From positions 142,522 through 206,521 of the forward strand of contig NZ_JAMYJR010000007.1 of assembly GCF_024137025.1 (NCBI RefSeq): a stretch of DNA of 64,000 bases. Direction: 5' to 3'. The position numbers and the translations under genes were made by a program. This document shows, piece after piece, positions 25,869 through 36,502 of the stretch. How positions within the stretch are numbered: position 1 is the stretch's first letter; each line of letters opens with the position of its first letter. The DNA comes from Paractinoplanes aksuensis (lineage in GTDB: Bacteria > Actinomycetota > Actinomycetes > Mycobacteriales > Micromonosporaceae). The notes below the pieces were generated by a model. The model was not told the DNA's origin. It made no database searches and saw nothing but the letters and a program-made list of their open reading frames with translations.

Positions 25869-26987
25869 CTATTTATCCCGAATCGGAGGCACTTGCTCCG
25901 TTAGCCACGAATGGAACGCGCCGATGTGGTGCTCGCTCGGCACGAGCACACCCCCTTGCGCGTACGTCCGGGAGGCCATCGACGGCTGGCAGCGCTCGCA
26001 CGCCTCGAAGTCCTGACGGTTGACCCGATCGAACAGCTCGACCGAGCGGCTCAGGTCGACGCCCGAGGAGACCACGTCGGGCCGGAACAACCAATCGCAC
26101 TCGACGATGGTGCGATCCACGGCCAGCGGATACATCCGGTGGAAGATCACGTGGTCGGGCACCAGGTTCACGAAGACCTGGGGCTTGATCGTGATCGCGT
26201 AGTAGCGGCGGTCCTGCTCGGCGGCCAGGGTGCCGATCGGGGCCACGCCGGGGCTGCCGTCCACCGTGAAGCCGGCCACGTCCCGGCCGAACTCGGCGCC
26301 GTGTCCCACGTAGTACTGCGCGGCGTAGCCCCCGGCGAACTCCGGCAGCACGTGCACCAGCTCGGGGTGGATCGTCGCGCAGTGGTAGCACTCCATGAAG
26401 TTCTCGATGATCAGCTTCCAGTTGGCGGCCACGTCGTACCGGATGCGCCGGCCCACCTCGAGCGTCTCCAGCGCGTACCGGCCGATGGCGGCGAGGTCAC
26501 CGAGGCGTTCGGCGCAGGCCCCCATGACGTCCTGCTCGAAGCTCGGCGGCTCGTCGGCCAGGCATACCCAGACGTAGCCCAGCCACTCCCTGACCTGCAC
26601 TTTTCTTAACCCGAACTCATCTCGGTCGATGTCCGGCATCTTGACCAGGTTGGGCGCGGCCACGAGCTTGCCGTCGAGGCCGTACGCCCACGCGTGATAC
26701 GAGCATCTGAACGTCCGCTTCACGTTTCCCGACTCCTCGACGCACAGCCGGGCGCCGCGGTGGCGGCAGACGTTGAGGAAGGCTCTGGCCTGTCCGTCGG
26801 CACTGCGGGTGACGATCAAGTTCTCCCGACCGACATTCACCGTACGGAAGGAGCCCGGCTCGCCGATGTCGGTGCTCCGGGCGACGCAGAACCACATCCG
26901 CTCGAAGATCGCCTCCTGCTCGGCCGCGAAGATCGCCGGGTCGGTGTAGTAGCGGCCGGCCAGCGTGGGCATCAGGGACGACGTCAT
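25869..26987 (-). CDS. Rieske non-haem iron oxygenase, probable glycine betaine demethylase (GbcA-like)
   Basis: The alpha subunit of a two-component Rieske oxygenase. The [2Fe-2S] ligands are C74-x-H76 and C95-x2-H98 (CRHRGARLC...CSYHAWAYG). The mononuclear iron site includes H202 and H207 in [15 protein letters not shown]. Known members of this type oxidatively demethylate glycine betaine to dimethylglycine plus formaldehyde; other members act on carnitine, choline or stachydrine. The betaine reading comes from the operon, which holds the dimethylglycine and sarcosine oxidases and a betaine ABC importer. No ferredoxin-reductase partner (GbcB) is in the window. ATG 26987 overlaps the sarcosine oxidase stop (ATGA), with GGAGG 5 nt upstream. 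Confidence 0.88.
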   Translation of the reverse strand: MTSSLMPTLAGRYYTDPAIFAAEQEAIFERMWFCVARSTDIGEPGSFRTVNVGRENLIVTRSADGQARAFLNVCRHRGARLCVEESGNVKRTFRCSYHAWAYGLDGKLVAAPNLVKMPDIDRDEFGLRKVQVREWLGYVWVCLADEPPSFEQDVMGACAERLGDLAAIGRYALETLEVGRRIRYDVAANWKLIIENFMECYHCATIHPELVHVLPEFAGGYAAQYYVGHGAEFGRDVAGFTVDGSPGVAPIGTLAAEQDRRYYAITIKPQVFVNLVPDHVIFHRMYPLAVDRTIVECDWLFRPDVVSSGVDLSRSVELFDRVNRQDFEACERCQPSMASRTYAQGGVLVPSEHHIGAFHSWLTEQVPPIRDK

Positions 26988-28120
26988 CCGAACCTCCGCG
27001 GATCGAACAGCCCGATGGGGTGGACGGTCGCGCCACAGGTCGCCAGGTCGGCCAGGATCTCGCCCACCACGGTCACGAACTTGAACCCGTGGCCCGAGAA
27101 CCCGCAGGCCACCGTCACCGACTCATGGGCCGGATGGCGGGCGATCACGAAGTGCTCGTCCGGCGTGGTGCTGTACATGCAGGGCTCGCCGCGCAGGAAC
27201 CGGCCGGGCAGGTCGGGCAGCCGCCGCCCGCAGTAGGCGACCATCTCGGCGATCTCGTCCTCGTGGACCGCGGTGTCCAGGGTGTCCGGCGTGGTCGGCG
27301 TGCCCCGCCGGAAGAACGCGATCTTGGCGCCGCCCTCGGGCCCGTCGATGGCCGGGAAGCCGTAGATCTGGCCACCCTCGGCGTCCTCCCAGACATAGAT
27401 CGGGTGCCGGTCCGGCCGGAACGGCTCGACGCCGCCGCGCGGCTGGTACCAGTGCTGCACCTGGCGCTCGATGCGGAACTCGATCCCCAGGTCGGCCAGC
27501 AGCTCGGGCGCCCACGGCCCGGGCGCGAGCACCAGCTGACCGGCCGTGTACGAGCCGCCCGCGGTGGTCACCCGCACCCCGTCGCCGACCGGCTCCCAGC
27601 TCGTCATCGGCTCGTGGAAGCGCAGGTCGGCGCCGTGCTTGCCCGCGAGCTGCAGGTTGGCGGCGACGGTCGCCTCGGGCCGCACGAAGCCGGCCTTGGC
27701 CTCGTAGAGCGCGATCTCGTCGGGCTGCGGGGCCAGGGTCGGGAAGCGTCGGCGCAACTCTTCCGCGTCCAGGATCTCGTGCTCCAGGCCCCACTGCTCG
27801 GCGCTGGCCCGGCTGCCGGCCACGGTCCGGCTGTCCGGGCGGCCGATCATCAGGCCACCGGTCAGTGTGATCACGTCCCGGCCCGAGTCCGTGGCGAGCT
27901 GGTCGAACAGGTCGTACGCGCGCAGCAGCAACGGCACGTACTCCGGGCCTTCGAAGTACGACTGCCGGGTAACCCGGGAGCCGCCGTGGCTGGCCCCGCG
28001 GTCGTGGGCCGGACCGTACTTCTCGAGGCCGAGCACCCGCTGACCGCGCGCCGCGAGCTGGAAGGCGGCGGCACTGCCCATGCCGCCGAGACCGACAACG
28101 ATGACGTCGTACGCCGACAA
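26984..28120 (-). CDS. soxA: Monomeric sarcosine oxidase / N-methylamino acid oxidase
   Basis: A 378-residue FAD-dependent amine oxidase of the DAO fold. The N-terminal FAD motif is [33 protein letters not shown] follows, as in monomeric sarcosine oxidase and [25 protein letters not shown] near the C-terminus closes the flavin site. [14 protein letters not shown] segment supplies the cysteine that is the covalent flavin attachment residue in the family (CMYT). The expected reaction is sarcosine + O2 to glycine + formaldehyde + H2O2. TTG 28120 has GGAGG about 4 nt upstream. Located between the dimethylglycine oxidase and the Rieske demethylase. Confidence 0.92.
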   Translation of the reverse strand: MSAYDVIVVGLGGMGSAAAFQLAARGQRVLGLEKYGPAHDRGASHGGSRVTRQSYFEGPEYVPLLLRAYDLFDQLATDSGRDVITLTGGLMIGRPDSRTVAGSRASAEQWGLEHEILDAEELRRRFPTLAPQPDEIALYEAKAGFVRPEATVAANLQLAGKHGADLRFHEPMTSWEPVGDGVRVTTAGGSYTAGQLVLAPGPWAPELLADLGIEFRIERQVQHWYQPRGGVEPFRPDRHPIYVWEDAEGGQIYGFPAIDGPEGGAKIAFFRRGTPTTPDTLDTAVHEDEIAEMVAYCGRRLPDLPGRFLRGEPCMYSTTPDEHFVIARHPAHESVTVACGFSGHGFKFVTVVGEILADLATCGATVHPIGLFDPRRFG

Positions 28121-28136
28121 GATGCCTCCAGGTGGT

Positions 28137-30488
28137 TCAGGCGCGCAGCCGTTCGTGCTCGGGGTCGAACAGGGGCTCGGCGGCGACGGTGGCGCGGAGC
28201 CGGCGGTCGAAGTAGCCGATCGTGACCTCGGCGCCGGGCCGGGCCAGGGCGGCCGGAAGCCAGGCGTACGCGATCGGCGCCCCCACCGTGTGGCCGTAGG
28301 CGGCGCTGGTCACGAAGCCGACCGGTGTCCCACCGTCATACACCGGCTCGCGGCCCATCGGCACGGAACCGGCGTCGTCCAGCACCAGGCAGGTGAGCAG
28401 CCGGTCGGTCTTCTCGTCGAGCGCATCCCTCCCGATGAAGTCACCGGCGTCGCGGCGAACGGCAAAACCGACCCCGCTTTCGTACGGGGTGTCCTCGGCG
28501 GTCATGTCGGTGCCCCACAGCCGGTAGCCCTTCTCGAGGCGCAGGCTCGTGAAAGCGGCCCGCCCGGCGGCGATGAGGCCCAACCCCTGGCCCGCCGCCC
28601 ACAGGGTGTCCCACAGTTTCAGGGCACAATCGGCCCGGGTGTAGATCTCCCAGCCCAGCTCGCCCACGTACGACAGCCGCAGCATCGTCACCGGGACCGT
28701 GCCGACATAGCCCTCCCGAGCCTGGAAGTAGCGGAAGCTCTCGTTGGACACGTCGATGTCGGTGAGCGGGGCGACCAGCTCGCGAGCCCGCGGACCCCAC
28801 ACGCCGAGCCCGCCGGTGCTGCCGGTGACGTCCCGGATCCGGACGCCGGGCGGCGCGTGCCGGCGCAGCCAGTGCAGGTCGATCGGGCCGTTGACACCGA
28901 CCTGGAACCTCTCCTCGCCCAGCCGCGCCACCGTGACGTCGCTGCGGACCTTGCCGGCCTCGTCGAGCAGCATCGTGTACGTCACCGAGCCAGCCCGCTT
29001 GTCCACGTTGTTGCTGGTCATGGCCTGCAGGAAACTCACCGGGCCGTCGACCTCGAGGCGCATGAGCGGGGTCATGTCGTACAGGGCGACGCTCTCGCGG
29101 GTGATCCGGGCCTCGGTCCCGGCGATCGGCGACCAGTGGCGGCTCGACCAGGCGTCCCGCTCCCTCGGCACGGGGGCCGGGTTCGACTCGTACCAGAGCG
29201 GCCGTTCCCAGCCCGCAGCCTCGCCGAAGACCGCGCCCAGCTCGACGTGCCGGGCGTGGAAGGGTGTCGTGCGGACGTCGCGGACACCGGGCGGGTCGAG
29301 CGGATGGACGATGTCGTAGACCTCGACGAAGCTGCGGATCGAGCGCTCCCGCACGTAGGCCGGGGCCAATTGCGTACGGTCGAAGCGGTTGAGATCGCAC
29401 TCGTGCAGGTCGATGCTCGGGCGACCGGTGACCATCCACTCGGCGACCTCGCGCGCCGCGCCGGCCGAGTGGGTCACCCAGATCGCCTCGGCGCTCCAGA
29501 AGCCGGGCCGGTCGGCCGCCTCGCCCAGCAACGGGAAGCCGTCGGCGGTGAACGAGAAGACACCGTTGAATCCGTCGGTTCGTTCGGCATCTTTGACAAC
29601 CGGCAGAAGGTCGGCGGCGGCTGCCCAGGACTCGCCGAAAGTGTCGGGGGTGAACGGGAGCATCGACGGGTGCTCACCCTTCGACAGCTCGTCCAGGCCC
29701 ACCGGCATCGGCTCGTGCAGATAGCTGCCGATGCCCAGGGCCTCGCCGTGCGCCCGGAAATAGAGGTCCCTGTCCTGGTGGCGCAGGATCGGCAGGTCGT
29801 CGTGGGCGCCGGCCGGGCCGGTGCGCACGTACTGGTGGGCCATCGGCAGCAGGGGGATCGTGACTCCGGCCAGCGCCCCGATCCGCGGGCCCCAGAACCC
29901 GGCGCAGCTGACGACGATGTCGGCCTGATATGTCGCGCCTTCCGTGCGTACTTTGCTGATCTTTCCTTTTTCGATGATCAACTCGACGACCCGGGCCTGG
30001 GCGACGAATCGGGCGCCGTTCTCCTTCGCTCTTCGTGCCTGCCGCTCACCGGCCTCGACGGCCAGAGCCAGGCCGTCGGTCGGCACGTGCAGTCCGCCCT
30101 CGACCCGGCTCTTGTCGAGCAGGGGGAACAGCTCGGCGCACTCGACCGGGTCGATCACCCGCGAGCCGATCCCCCACGACTGGCCGAAGCCGAAGCGGCG
30201 GTGCAACTCCTGCAGCCGTTCCGGCGTGGTTGCCACTTCGAGGCTGCCGACCGGGCGGAAGCAGTCCAGCCCGGTCAGTTTCTCGACGGTGTACTTCGCC
30301 ATCCGGGCCATCGTCCGCGACGGGTTGGTCTGGAAGACCAGTCCCGGGGCGTGCGAGCTGGAACCGCCGGTCACGAACAGCGGCCCCTGCTCCAGCACGG
30401 TGACGTCGGTCCAGCCGCGCATGGTCAGCTCATCGGCGAGGGCACAGCCCACGATCCCGGCGCCGATGATCACCACCTTCGGGCCCAT
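28137..30488 (-). CDS. dmg: Dimethylglycine oxidase/dehydrogenase (FAD + GcvT domains)
   Basis: A 783-residue bifunctional enzyme. Residues 1-370 are a DAO/FAD domain ([51 protein letters not shown]). A short FAO linker domain follows. About 430-783 are the GcvT/aminomethyltransferase folate domains ([36 protein letters not shown]). The arrangement matches Arthrobacter dimethylglycine oxidase, which demethylates dimethylglycine to sarcosine and traps the methylene on tetrahydrofolate. It is co-directional with the sarcosine oxidase 16 bp downstream and starts 4 bp after the betaine-binding protein gene. Confidence 0.93.
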   Translation of the reverse strand: MGPKVVIIGAGIVGCALADELTMRGWTDVTVLEQGPLFVTGGSSSHAPGLVFQTNPSRTMARMAKYTVEKLTGLDCFRPVGSLEVATTPERLQELHRRFGFGQSWGIGSRVIDPVECAELFPLLDKSRVEGGLHVPTDGLALAVEAGERQARRAKENGARFVAQARVVELIIEKGKISKVRTEGATYQADIVVSCAGFWGPRIGALAGVTIPLLPMAHQYVRTGPAGAHDDLPILRHQDRDLYFRAHGEALGIGSYLHEPMPVGLDELSKGEHPSMLPFTPDTFGESWAAAADLLPVVKDAERTDGFNGVFSFTADGFPLLGEAADRPGFWSAEAIWVTHSAGAAREVAEWMVTGRPSIDLHECDLNRFDRTQLAPAYVRERSIRSFVEVYDIVHPLDPPGVRDVRTTPFHARHVELGAVFGEAAGWERPLWYESNPAPVPRERDAWSSRHWSPIAGTEARITRESVALYDMTPLMRLEVDGPVSFLQAMTSNNVDKRAGSVTYTMLLDEAGKVRSDVTVARLGEERFQVGVNGPIDLHWLRRHAPPGVRIRDVTGSTGGLGVWGPRARELVAPLTDIDVSNESFRYFQAREGYVGTVPVTMLRLSYVGELGWEIYTRADCALKLWDTLWAAGQGLGLIAAGRAAFTSLRLEKGYRLWGTDMTAEDTPYESGVGFAVRRDAGDFIGRDALDEKTDRLLTCLVLDDAGSVPMGREPVYDGGTPVGFVTSAAYGHTVGAPIAYAWLPAALARPGAEVTIGYFDRRLRATVAAEPLFDPEHERLRA

Positions 30489-30491
30489 GGC

Positions 30492-31448
30492 TCAGCTCCC
30501 GGCCGGGATCCAGGGCTTCCAGGTGGCCTCGTGCTCGGTCACCCACTTCTCGGCAGCCTTCTCGGCCGACATGCCCTGGTTGGTGATGTAGTCCGAGACC
30601 AGGTTCTGGTCGTCGTTGCTCCACGTGAAGTTCTTGATGAACTGATAGGCGGTGCTGTTGGCGTCGGCGAACTTCTTGCTGGCGATCTTGTCGAGCACGT
30701 AGTCCGGGTAGTCGCAGGCCACCTTCTTGGTGTCCGCGTCACAGCCCTCCTTGTACTCGGGCAGCTTCACCCGGACGTACTTCTCCTGGGCGAACAGCCA
30801 CTGCGGTTCGTAGAAATAGAAGAGCAGCGGCTTGGTCTGGGCCGAGGCCTGCTGGGCGGCCTTGATGATCGCCGCCTCGCTGCCCGAATAGACCACTGTG
30901 TAATTCAGCTTGAGATTGCTGACCAGGGCTTCGTCATTGGTGACGAAGGACGGGTCGCCCGCCAGGAACTGCCCCTTACCCTTCGACTCCGAGGTCTTGA
31001 ACAGGTCGGCGTACTTGTTGAGGTTTTTCCAGTCGGTGATGTCGGGATACTTGTCGGCCATCCACTGCGGCACGTACCAGCCGATCGTGCCCTGGTTGCC
31101 GGTCGGGCCGACCTCGACGGCGACCTTCTTGTCCTCGATATAGGTCTTCTTGAGGTCGGGGTGACCCCAGTTCTCGACGATCGCGTCGACCTCGCCGGTC
31201 TCGAAGCCCTGCCAGGCGATCTCTTCCTTGAGGTCCTTCTTCTCGACCGTGTAACCCATCTTCTTCTCGAGCAGGTGGGCGATGACGGCGGCGTTGGCCT
31301 CGTAGCCGACCCACGGGTTGATCGCGAGGTTCACTGTGCCCTTGGCCCCGGCGCTGGGCTCGTCCTCCCCCGCGCCCGAGGTGGCGCCGCCGCACGCGGT
31401 CAGGGTCACTATCAGCGCCGCCGCGGCGGCCGTCCGCAGAGTTCTCAT
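30492..31448 (-). CDS. Glycine betaine/choline ABC transporter substrate-binding lipoprotein
   Basis: A 318-residue extracytoplasmic binding protein of the OpuAC type. A lipoprotein signal peptide ends at the lipobox LTACGG. The mature region has NLAINPWVGYEANAAVIAHL, DAIVENWGHPDL, GTIGWYVPQWM and KPLLFYFYEPQWLF. The Trp/Tyr residues of these blocks form the aromatic cage for quaternary amines. ATG 31448 overlaps the permease stop (ATGA) and has AAGGGA upstream. Together with the double permease and the ATPase it makes a complete importer that feeds the catabolic enzymes downstream in the same operon. Confidence 0.93.
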   Translation of the reverse strand: MRTLRTAAAAALIVTLTACGGATSGAGEDEPSAGAKGTVNLAINPWVGYEANAAVIAHLLEKKMGYTVEKKDLKEEIAWQGFETGEVDAIVENWGHPDLKKTYIEDKKVAVEVGPTGNQGTIGWYVPQWMADKYPDITDWKNLNKYADLFKTSESKGKGQFLAGDPSFVTNDEALVSNLKLNYTVVYSGSEAAIIKAAQQASAQTKPLLFYFYEPQWLFAQEKYVRVKLPEYKEGCDADTKKVACDYPDYVLDKIASKKFADANSTAYQFIKNFTWSNDDQNLVSDYITNQGMSAEKAAEKWVTEHEATWKPWIPAGS

Positions 31449-33397
31449 CGTCGAGGTCCCTTCGTGTGGTGGAAACCCTGGGTCAAGCGGTCGAGCACGA
31501 TGCCGAGCAGCACGATGGCGAGCCCGGCGGCCAGGCCCCGGCCGAACAGCTCGCGCTGCGAGAAGCCGGCCACGACGTCGTATCCGAGGGCCCCGGCGCC
31601 GACCAGGCCACCCACGACGACCATGGCCAGGACCATGACGATCCCCTGGTTGGCCGCGAGCAGCAGGCCACCGCGGGCCATCGGCAGCTGCACCTTCCAC
31701 AGCAGCTGCCGCGGGGTCGAGCCGGCCGAGAGCGCGGCCTCGACGACGGTCGGCGGCACGTCGCGCAGCCCCCGCTCGACCAGTCGCACCACGGGCGGCA
31801 CGGCGAAGATGACCGCAGCCACGATCGCGGTGAACCGGCTCGCGCCGAACAACGCCACCGCCGGCAGCAGATACACGAACGAGGGCATGGTCTGGGCCGC
31901 GTCCAGCAGCGGGCGGATCCCGGTGGCGAGGCGGTCGTGACGCGCGCAGAACACCCCGACGGCCACGCCGATGGTCATCGTCAGCACGATCGCCACGAGC
32001 ACGGTGGCCAGCGTCTGCATCGAGTGCTGCCACAGGCCCAGCCCGGCGATCCCGGCCGAGGCGAGCGCGGCGATCAGGGCCGCCCGCCACCCGCTGATCA
32101 GCGTGCCGAAGGCGGCCACAGCGGCCACGAAGAGCCACCACGGCGTGGTCACCAGCACGGTCTCGAGCGGATCGAGCACACCGGCGCTGATCCCGTTCTT
32201 GAGCCCCTCGGTGACGTCGAACCAGTGCAGCTCGATCCACCCGACGAGGTCGTTGACCGGCCCCGCGAACGAGTAGCCGGGCAGGTCGTCCGGATCGATC
32301 CGCACCACAGCCGCAACCACCACGACGGCCAGCGCGACGCCCGCGCCCACCCACCGCAGCCGGCGCTGCCGAGCGGTGCGGTGGACCCGGGTGCGGCGGG
32401 CGGCGTTGGTGGTTATCCGGTCGAGCACCACGGCCAGGATCACGATGGCCAGCCCGGCGTCGAAGGCCGCACCCACGTTGACCCGTTGCAACGCGCTCAC
32501 GATGTTCTGCCCCAGGCCGGGCGCGTCGATCAGCGCCGTGATCACCACCATCGACAGCGCCAGCATGATCGTCTGGTTGACGGCGAGCGCGATCGTGGTG
32601 CGAGCCATCGGCAGCCGCACCTTGCCCAGCAGCTGCCACCGGGTCGAGCCGAGCGCCGTGGCCGCTTCCACCGCCGTCGGCGAGACCTCGCTGATCCCCA
32701 GCGCCGTGATCCGGATCGTGGCCGGCACCGCGTAGATCATCGTGGCGATCACCGCGGCCGGCTCCCCGATCAGGAAGAGCAACGTCATCGGGGCCAGATA
32801 GGCGAACGTCGGCATGATCTGCATGACGTCGAGCACCGGCCGCAGCGTCGCCCCGACCCACCGCACCCGGGCCGCCAGGATCCCGAGCGGCACCCCGATC
32901 AGCACCGAGAGCAACACCGCCGAGACCGTCAGCACCAGCGTGTCGACACTCTGCTCCCACAGCCCGAGCACCCCGAAGGCCAGGAACCCGCCCAGCGCCA
33001 GCAACCCCGTGCGCCACCCGGCCAGCACCGCGCCGATCGCCGCCACCGCCGCCACCAGGCCCGCGAAGCCGAGCCCGGTCAGCGCCCCGTAAACGCCGTC
33101 GACCAGCAGCCGCACCCCCAGCCGCACGTAGTTGAAGCCGTACAGGAAGAACGGGCTGGAGTCGCGGTTGGCATCGACCCAGTCCCGCACACGGTCGAAG
33201 AACCGAAACGCGGCCGCGTCGCTGCTGTCGGCTGCCCCCTCCGTCCGAAACACCAGATAGGCCACCACGGTCACGACAACCGCCCCCGCGGCCACCATCC
33301 GCCGCCGCCCCGCCCCACGCCGCCGCGGCCCAGCCACACTCGGGGCCGACTCGACCACCCGCCCGTCCGGCCGAAGCGCCGGCAACGTCGCGGTCAC
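31445..33397 (-). CDS. Glycine betaine ABC transporter permease, tandem double domain
   Basis: A 650-residue membrane protein with two copies of the BPD_transp_1 permease domain (about residues 95-325 and 400-640). Each has the EAA-type loop: EAATALGSTRWQLLGKVRLP in the first and EAALSAGSTPRQLLWKVQLP in the second. Most OpuAB/ProW proteins carry one domain and work as a dimer, so this is an internal duplication or fusion that would supply both halves. GTG 33397 has GGGGAGGGGG upstream and overlaps the stop of the Arg/Gly-rich ORF by GTGA. The N-terminal ~50 residues before the first helix are Arg-rich and variable. Confidence 0.9.
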   Translation of the reverse strand: MTATLPALRPDGRVVESAPSVAGPRRRGAGRRRMVAAGAVVVTVVAYLVFRTEGAADSSDAAAFRFFDRVRDWVDANRDSSPFFLYGFNYVRLGVRLLVDGVYGALTGLGFAGLVAAVAAIGAVLAGWRTGLLALGGFLAFGVLGLWEQSVDTLVLTVSAVLLSVLIGVPLGILAARVRWVGATLRPVLDVMQIMPTFAYLAPMTLLFLIGEPAAVIATMIYAVPATIRITALGISEVSPTAVEAATALGSTRWQLLGKVRLPMARTTIALAVNQTIMLALSMVVITALIDAPGLGQNIVSALQRVNVGAAFDAGLAIVILAVVLDRITTNAARRTRVHRTARQRRLRWVGAGVALAVVVVAAVVRIDPDDLPGYSFAGPVNDLVGWIELHWFDVTEGLKNGISAGVLDPLETVLVTTPWWLFVAAVAAFGTLISGWRAALIAALASAGIAGLGLWQHSMQTLATVLVAIVLTMTIGVAVGVFCARHDRLATGIRPLLDAAQTMPSFVYLLPAVALFGASRFTAIVAAVIFAVPPVVRLVERGLRDVPPTVVEAALSAGSTPRQLLWKVQLPMARGGLLLAANQGIVMVLAMVVVGGLVGAGALGYDVVAGFSQRELFGRGLAAGLAIVLLGIVLDRLTQGFHHTKGPRR

Positions 33398-33798
33398 GCC
33401 CGCCCCCTCCCCACGCCGGCCCTCTCCCCGCCCGCGGCCCGACGTCCTCGCCCCACCCGCATTCCTCGCGCGACACGGTGGGCGCGCGGAGCCTGCACTT
33501 CCTCCCCCGGCCGACCATCGCGCGTGACCAGATCTCCTCGCGCTTCCCGACCACCGCGCGCTTCCCTGCCACCGCGCGGGGTCTGGCCTCCTCGCACTTC
33601 CTTACCGCCGCGCAGCACCCGGACGTCCCGCGGGGCAAGCTCCCCGCGCGCCTTCCTTCCACCGCACGCGGACTGGCCTCCCCGCACTTCCCCATCGCCG
33701 CGCGGCACCCGACCGTCCCGCGCGGCCGGCCCGATGTGCGCGGCACGGCCGTTGCGCATCGTCGGCTTCGGTTGCGGGGTCGGCGGGTGGGGGTTCAT
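33394..33798 (-). CDS. Possible Arg/Gly-rich protein (134 aa) coupled between ATPase and permease genes
   Basis: An open frame of 134 residues, strongly basic and repetitive (for example [27 protein letters not shown]). Its ATG at 33798 overlaps the ATPase stop (ATGA) and its TGA overlaps the permease GTG (GTGA), so ribosomes could pass ATPase - ORF - permease without a gap. Against it: the DNA is a degenerate ~90-bp direct repeat, no known domain is seen, and a second frame on the opposite strand is also open. It may be a repeat expansion that happens to stay open. I do not recognise a family. Confidence 0.35.
   Translation of the reverse strand: MNPHPPTPQPKPTMRNGRAAHIGPAARDGRVPRGDGEVRGGQSACGGRKARGELAPRDVRVLRGGKEVRGGQTPRGGREARGGREARGDLVTRDGRPGEEVQAPRAHRVARGMRVGRGRRAAGGERAGVGRGRA
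33571..33740. repeat. Imperfect ~90-bp direct repeat, two copies
   Basis: The block beginning ACCGCGCGGGGTCTGGCCTC (33571) returns 90 bp later as ACCGCACGCGGACTGGCCTC (33661). Both continue with CGCACTTCC...GCCGCGC.GCACCC..CGTCCCGCG. The repeat fills most of the gap between the ABC ATPase and permease genes. Confidence 0.7.
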
Positions 33799-34829
33799 GC
33801 CGGCACCTGGCGGTGGTGACTGATCAGGGCGGGCAGCAGCTGGTCGGCGTCGATCACGCCGAGCTGGTCGCGGCCGTCGACCACGGCGATCGGGCGGTCG
33901 GCGCGCAGCACGCGGTGGACCGCGTCGCGGATGACCGTACGGTGGCTCAGAGGTTCGTCCTCGCAGAGCTCGCCGGGGGCGGCGTCCCGCATGATCCAGC
34001 GCAGGGTCAGCACGTCGGATCGGGGCACGTCGCGCACGAAGTCGGCCACATAGGAGTCGGCCGGCGCGCCGACCAGGTCTTCCGGGGTGCCGACCTGCAC
34101 CAGCGCGCCGTCGCGGAGGACGGCGATCCGGTCGCCCAGGGTCAGCGCCTCGGCCAGGTCGTGCGTGATGAAGACCAGCGTCTTGCCCACCTCGGCGTGC
34201 AGGCGGCGCACCTCGGCCTGCATGTCCCGGCGGATCAGCGGGTCGAGCGCGCTGAACGGCTCGTCGAACAGCAGCACCTCGGGGTCGGCGGCCAGCGCCC
34301 GGGCCAGCCCGACCCGCTGCTGCATGCCGCCGGAGAGCTGGTCCGGGTACTGGTGCTCCTGACCGTCGAGGCCGACCAGGGCCAGCGTCTCGGTCGCCCG
34401 CCGGTGCCGCTCGGCCCGTGGCACGCCCTGGATCTCGAGGCCATAGGCGACGTTGTCGAGCACCGGCCGGTGCGGCAGCAGCCCGAAGTGCTGGAACACC
34501 ATCGCGACCTGCCGCCGGCGCAGCTCGCGCAGCCGCTTCGGGTTCATCGCGCGCACGTCCTCGCCGCCGATGCTGATCTGGCCGCTGGTCGGCTCGATCA
34601 GCCGGGTCAGACAGCGGACCAGCGTCGACTTCCCGCTGCCGGACAGCCCCATCACCACGAAGACCTCGCCCGGCGGCACGTCGAAGCTGACGTCGCGCAC
34701 CGCGGCGAGGCAACCGGTGCGGGCGCGCAACTCGGCCGGGGACAGGTCGGCCAACGGGGTTCCGATCACCCGCTCGGCGCGCGGCCCGAAGACCTTCCAC
34801 AGACCCGCTATCTCGATCATCGGTGCCAT
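33795..34829 (-). CDS. Glycine betaine/proline ABC transporter ATP-binding protein (ProV/OpuAA type)
   Basis: A 344-residue ATPase. Walker [11 protein letters not shown]-loop [19 protein letters not shown], signature LSGGMQQR, Walker [14 protein letters not shown] and switch His in [11 protein letters not shown]. An N-terminal extension ([16 protein letters not shown]) typical of OpuAA/ProV precedes Walker A. The C-terminal ~90 residues resemble a CBS-type domain ([23 protein letters not shown]), which in this family senses ionic strength or nucleotides, but only one CBS-like unit is visible. ATG 34829 has GGAG 8 nt upstream. It lies second in the operon after the choline dehydrogenase. Confidence 0.94.
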   Translation of the reverse strand: MAPMIEIAGLWKVFGPRAERVIGTPLADLSPAELRARTGCLAAVRDVSFDVPPGEVFVVMGLSGSGKSTLVRCLTRLIEPTSGQISIGGEDVRAMNPKRLRELRRRQVAMVFQHFGLLPHRPVLDNVAYGLEIQGVPRAERHRRATETLALVGLDGQEHQYPDQLSGGMQQRVGLARALAADPEVLLFDEPFSALDPLIRRDMQAEVRRLHAEVGKTLVFITHDLAEALTLGDRIAVLRDGALVQVGTPEDLVGAPADSYVADFVRDVPRSDVLTLRWIMRDAAPGELCEDEPLSHRTVIRDAVHRVLRADRPIAVVDGRDQLGVIDADQLLPALISHHRQVPA

Positions 34830-34843
34830 CCGCAGACTCCGCT

Positions 34844-36484
34844 CTATTCCTGGCGTCCGGCGGGATCGGCCCGATGAGAGGCCGGGTCACCCTGGTGGTC
34901 GGTCGCGTCAGCTCGCTCGGCCGGACGGGATCGCCGGCCGGTCAGCTCGGCCTGGATCAGGTCGGCCGCGCGTTCGCCGATCATCAGCACGGTCACCATC
35001 GGGTTCACCGAGGGCATCAGCGGGAAGATCGACGCGTCGGCGATCCGGACGTTGGGCACGCCGCGCAGCCGCAACTCCGGATCGACCACCGCCTGGCCGT
35101 CGGTGGCGGCGCCCATGCGGCACGTGCCGGCGGGGTGATAGACGGTGTGATGAGCGGCCCGCCCGTACGCCGAAAGCTCTTGATCGGTTCGCAACGCGGG
35201 CCCGGGCGCGATCTCCCGGGCGATCCACGACGCGAAGGGTTCGGTCGCCGCGACCTCGCGGGCCAGGCGCAGCCCGTCCACGATGGTCCGCTCGTCGTAG
35301 CCCTCGGGGTCGGTGAAGTAGCGGAAGTCGAGCAGCGGTTTGGTCGCCGGGTCGGCGTCGGCCAGGGTGAGCCGGCCGACGCTGCGCGGGCGCGGCACGT
35401 TGGGCGTCATGCCGAAGCCGTGCTCGGGCACGTCGTAGCCGAGCCGCTCGGTGTTGAACGTGAACGGGATCTGATAGAGGTGGAACATCAGGTCGGGCCG
35501 CGCGGCGCCCGGCTCGCGGCGGACGAACAGCCCGGCGTCGGAGTCCATGGCCGACATCGGCGGGATCGGGCGGCTCGCCTCCCACAGGATCAGCGACTCC
35601 GGATGGTCGAGCAGGTTCTCGCCGACGCCCGGCACGTCCTGGCGTACGGAAAGGCCGAGCTCCTCCAGATCGGCCGCCGGCCCGATGCCCGACAGCAGCA
35701 GCAGTCGCGGCGTGTCGACGGCGCCCGCGCACAGCACGTACTCGCTCGTCGCCTTGATCAGTTTGGTGGTGCCGCCGCCCCGCACGGAGACGCCACGTTC
35801 CGGATCCAGGTGGAACGCCCAGTGCTCGGTGAGGACGGTCAGGTTGGGCCGGTCGAGGTGCGGGTGCAGATACGCGACCGAGGCCGACGAGCGGACGCCC
35901 GTCTCGGGGTGATAGCCGACCGGGAAGAACCCGGTGCCATCGGCGAACGGCGCGGCGTTGAAGTCGTCGTGGATCGGGACGCCCAGAGCGGTGTGACAAG
36001 CCGTGACGAAATCCTCGGTCAACGGGTTCCGGTCACGCTCGGCCACGGGGACGATGTTCACCGCCAGTCGCTTCCACAAAGGCAGCATTTCGTCGTACGA
36101 CCATCCGGCTGCCCCCGCGTCCACCCAGTCGCCGAAATCGTCGGGCGGCGGCAGAAAACTGATCATGGTGTTGTGCGACGAACAACCGCCCAGCACCCGC
36201 GCCCGAGCATGCCGCAGATGCGAGTTGCCGCGCGGCTGCGGAACGATCGGATAGTCGTAGTCGTACTCGCCCTCGAGCAGGTTGATCCAGTTCCGCAACC
36301 GAAGAATCGCCTGGTCACCCACGTCGGACGGCCCACCCTCGACCACGCAGACCCGCAGCTGCGGATCAGCCGACAGCCGCGACGCGACGACCGACCCGGC
36401 CGTGCCACCGCCGATGATCACCACGTCGTACTCGATGGTTTCCAGCGTGCGCCACCTTCCGCCGAGCCGTGGACAAAGAATCAT
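34844..36484 (-). CDS. betA: Choline dehydrogenase / GMC-family flavoprotein oxidoreductase
   Basis: A GMC oxidoreductase of about 530-546 residues. FAD motif [20 protein letters not shown], then [32 protein letters not shown] (GMC signature 2) and the catalytic His region [13 protein letters not shown], ending [20 protein letters not shown]. In this operon it should oxidise choline to betaine aldehyde, and perhaps on to betaine; other alcohols are possible since GMC enzymes are diverse. The start is uncertain: ATG 36484 has no ribosome-binding site, while a CTG 13 codons later is preceded by GGAAGG. It opens a seven-gene operon whose promoter region holds direct and inverted repeats. Confidence 0.88.
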   Translation of the reverse strand: MILCPRLGGRWRTLETIEYDVVIIGGGTAGSVVASRLSADPQLRVCVVEGGPSDVGDQAILRLRNWINLLEGEYDYDYPIVPQPRGNSHLRHARARVLGGCSSHNTMISFLPPPDDFGDWVDAGAAGWSYDEMLPLWKRLAVNIVPVAERDRNPLTEDFVTACHTALGVPIHDDFNAAPFADGTGFFPVGYHPETGVRSSASVAYLHPHLDRPNLTVLTEHWAFHLDPERGVSVRGGGTTKLIKATSEYVLCAGAVDTPRLLLLSGIGPAADLEELGLSVRQDVPGVGENLLDHPESLILWEASRPIPPMSAMDSDAGLFVRREPGAARPDLMFHLYQIPFTFNTERLGYDVPEHGFGMTPNVPRPRSVGRLTLADADPATKPLLDFRYFTDPEGYDERTIVDGLRLAREVAATEPFASWIAREIAPGPALRTDQELSAYGRAAHHTVYHPAGTCRMGAATDGQAVVDPELRLRGVPNVRIADASIFPLMPSVNPMVTVLMIGERAADLIQAELTGRRSRPAERADATDHQGDPASHRADPAGRQE

Positions 36485-36502
36485 CAGTCCGCGTGGCGCC
36501 GG

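Noticed and set aside
28080..31940. 1286-residue open frame antisense to the betaine oxidase and transporter genes
   Set aside because: Arg/Gly/Pro/Val-rich shadow translation with no domain; the minus-strand genes in the same place are certain.
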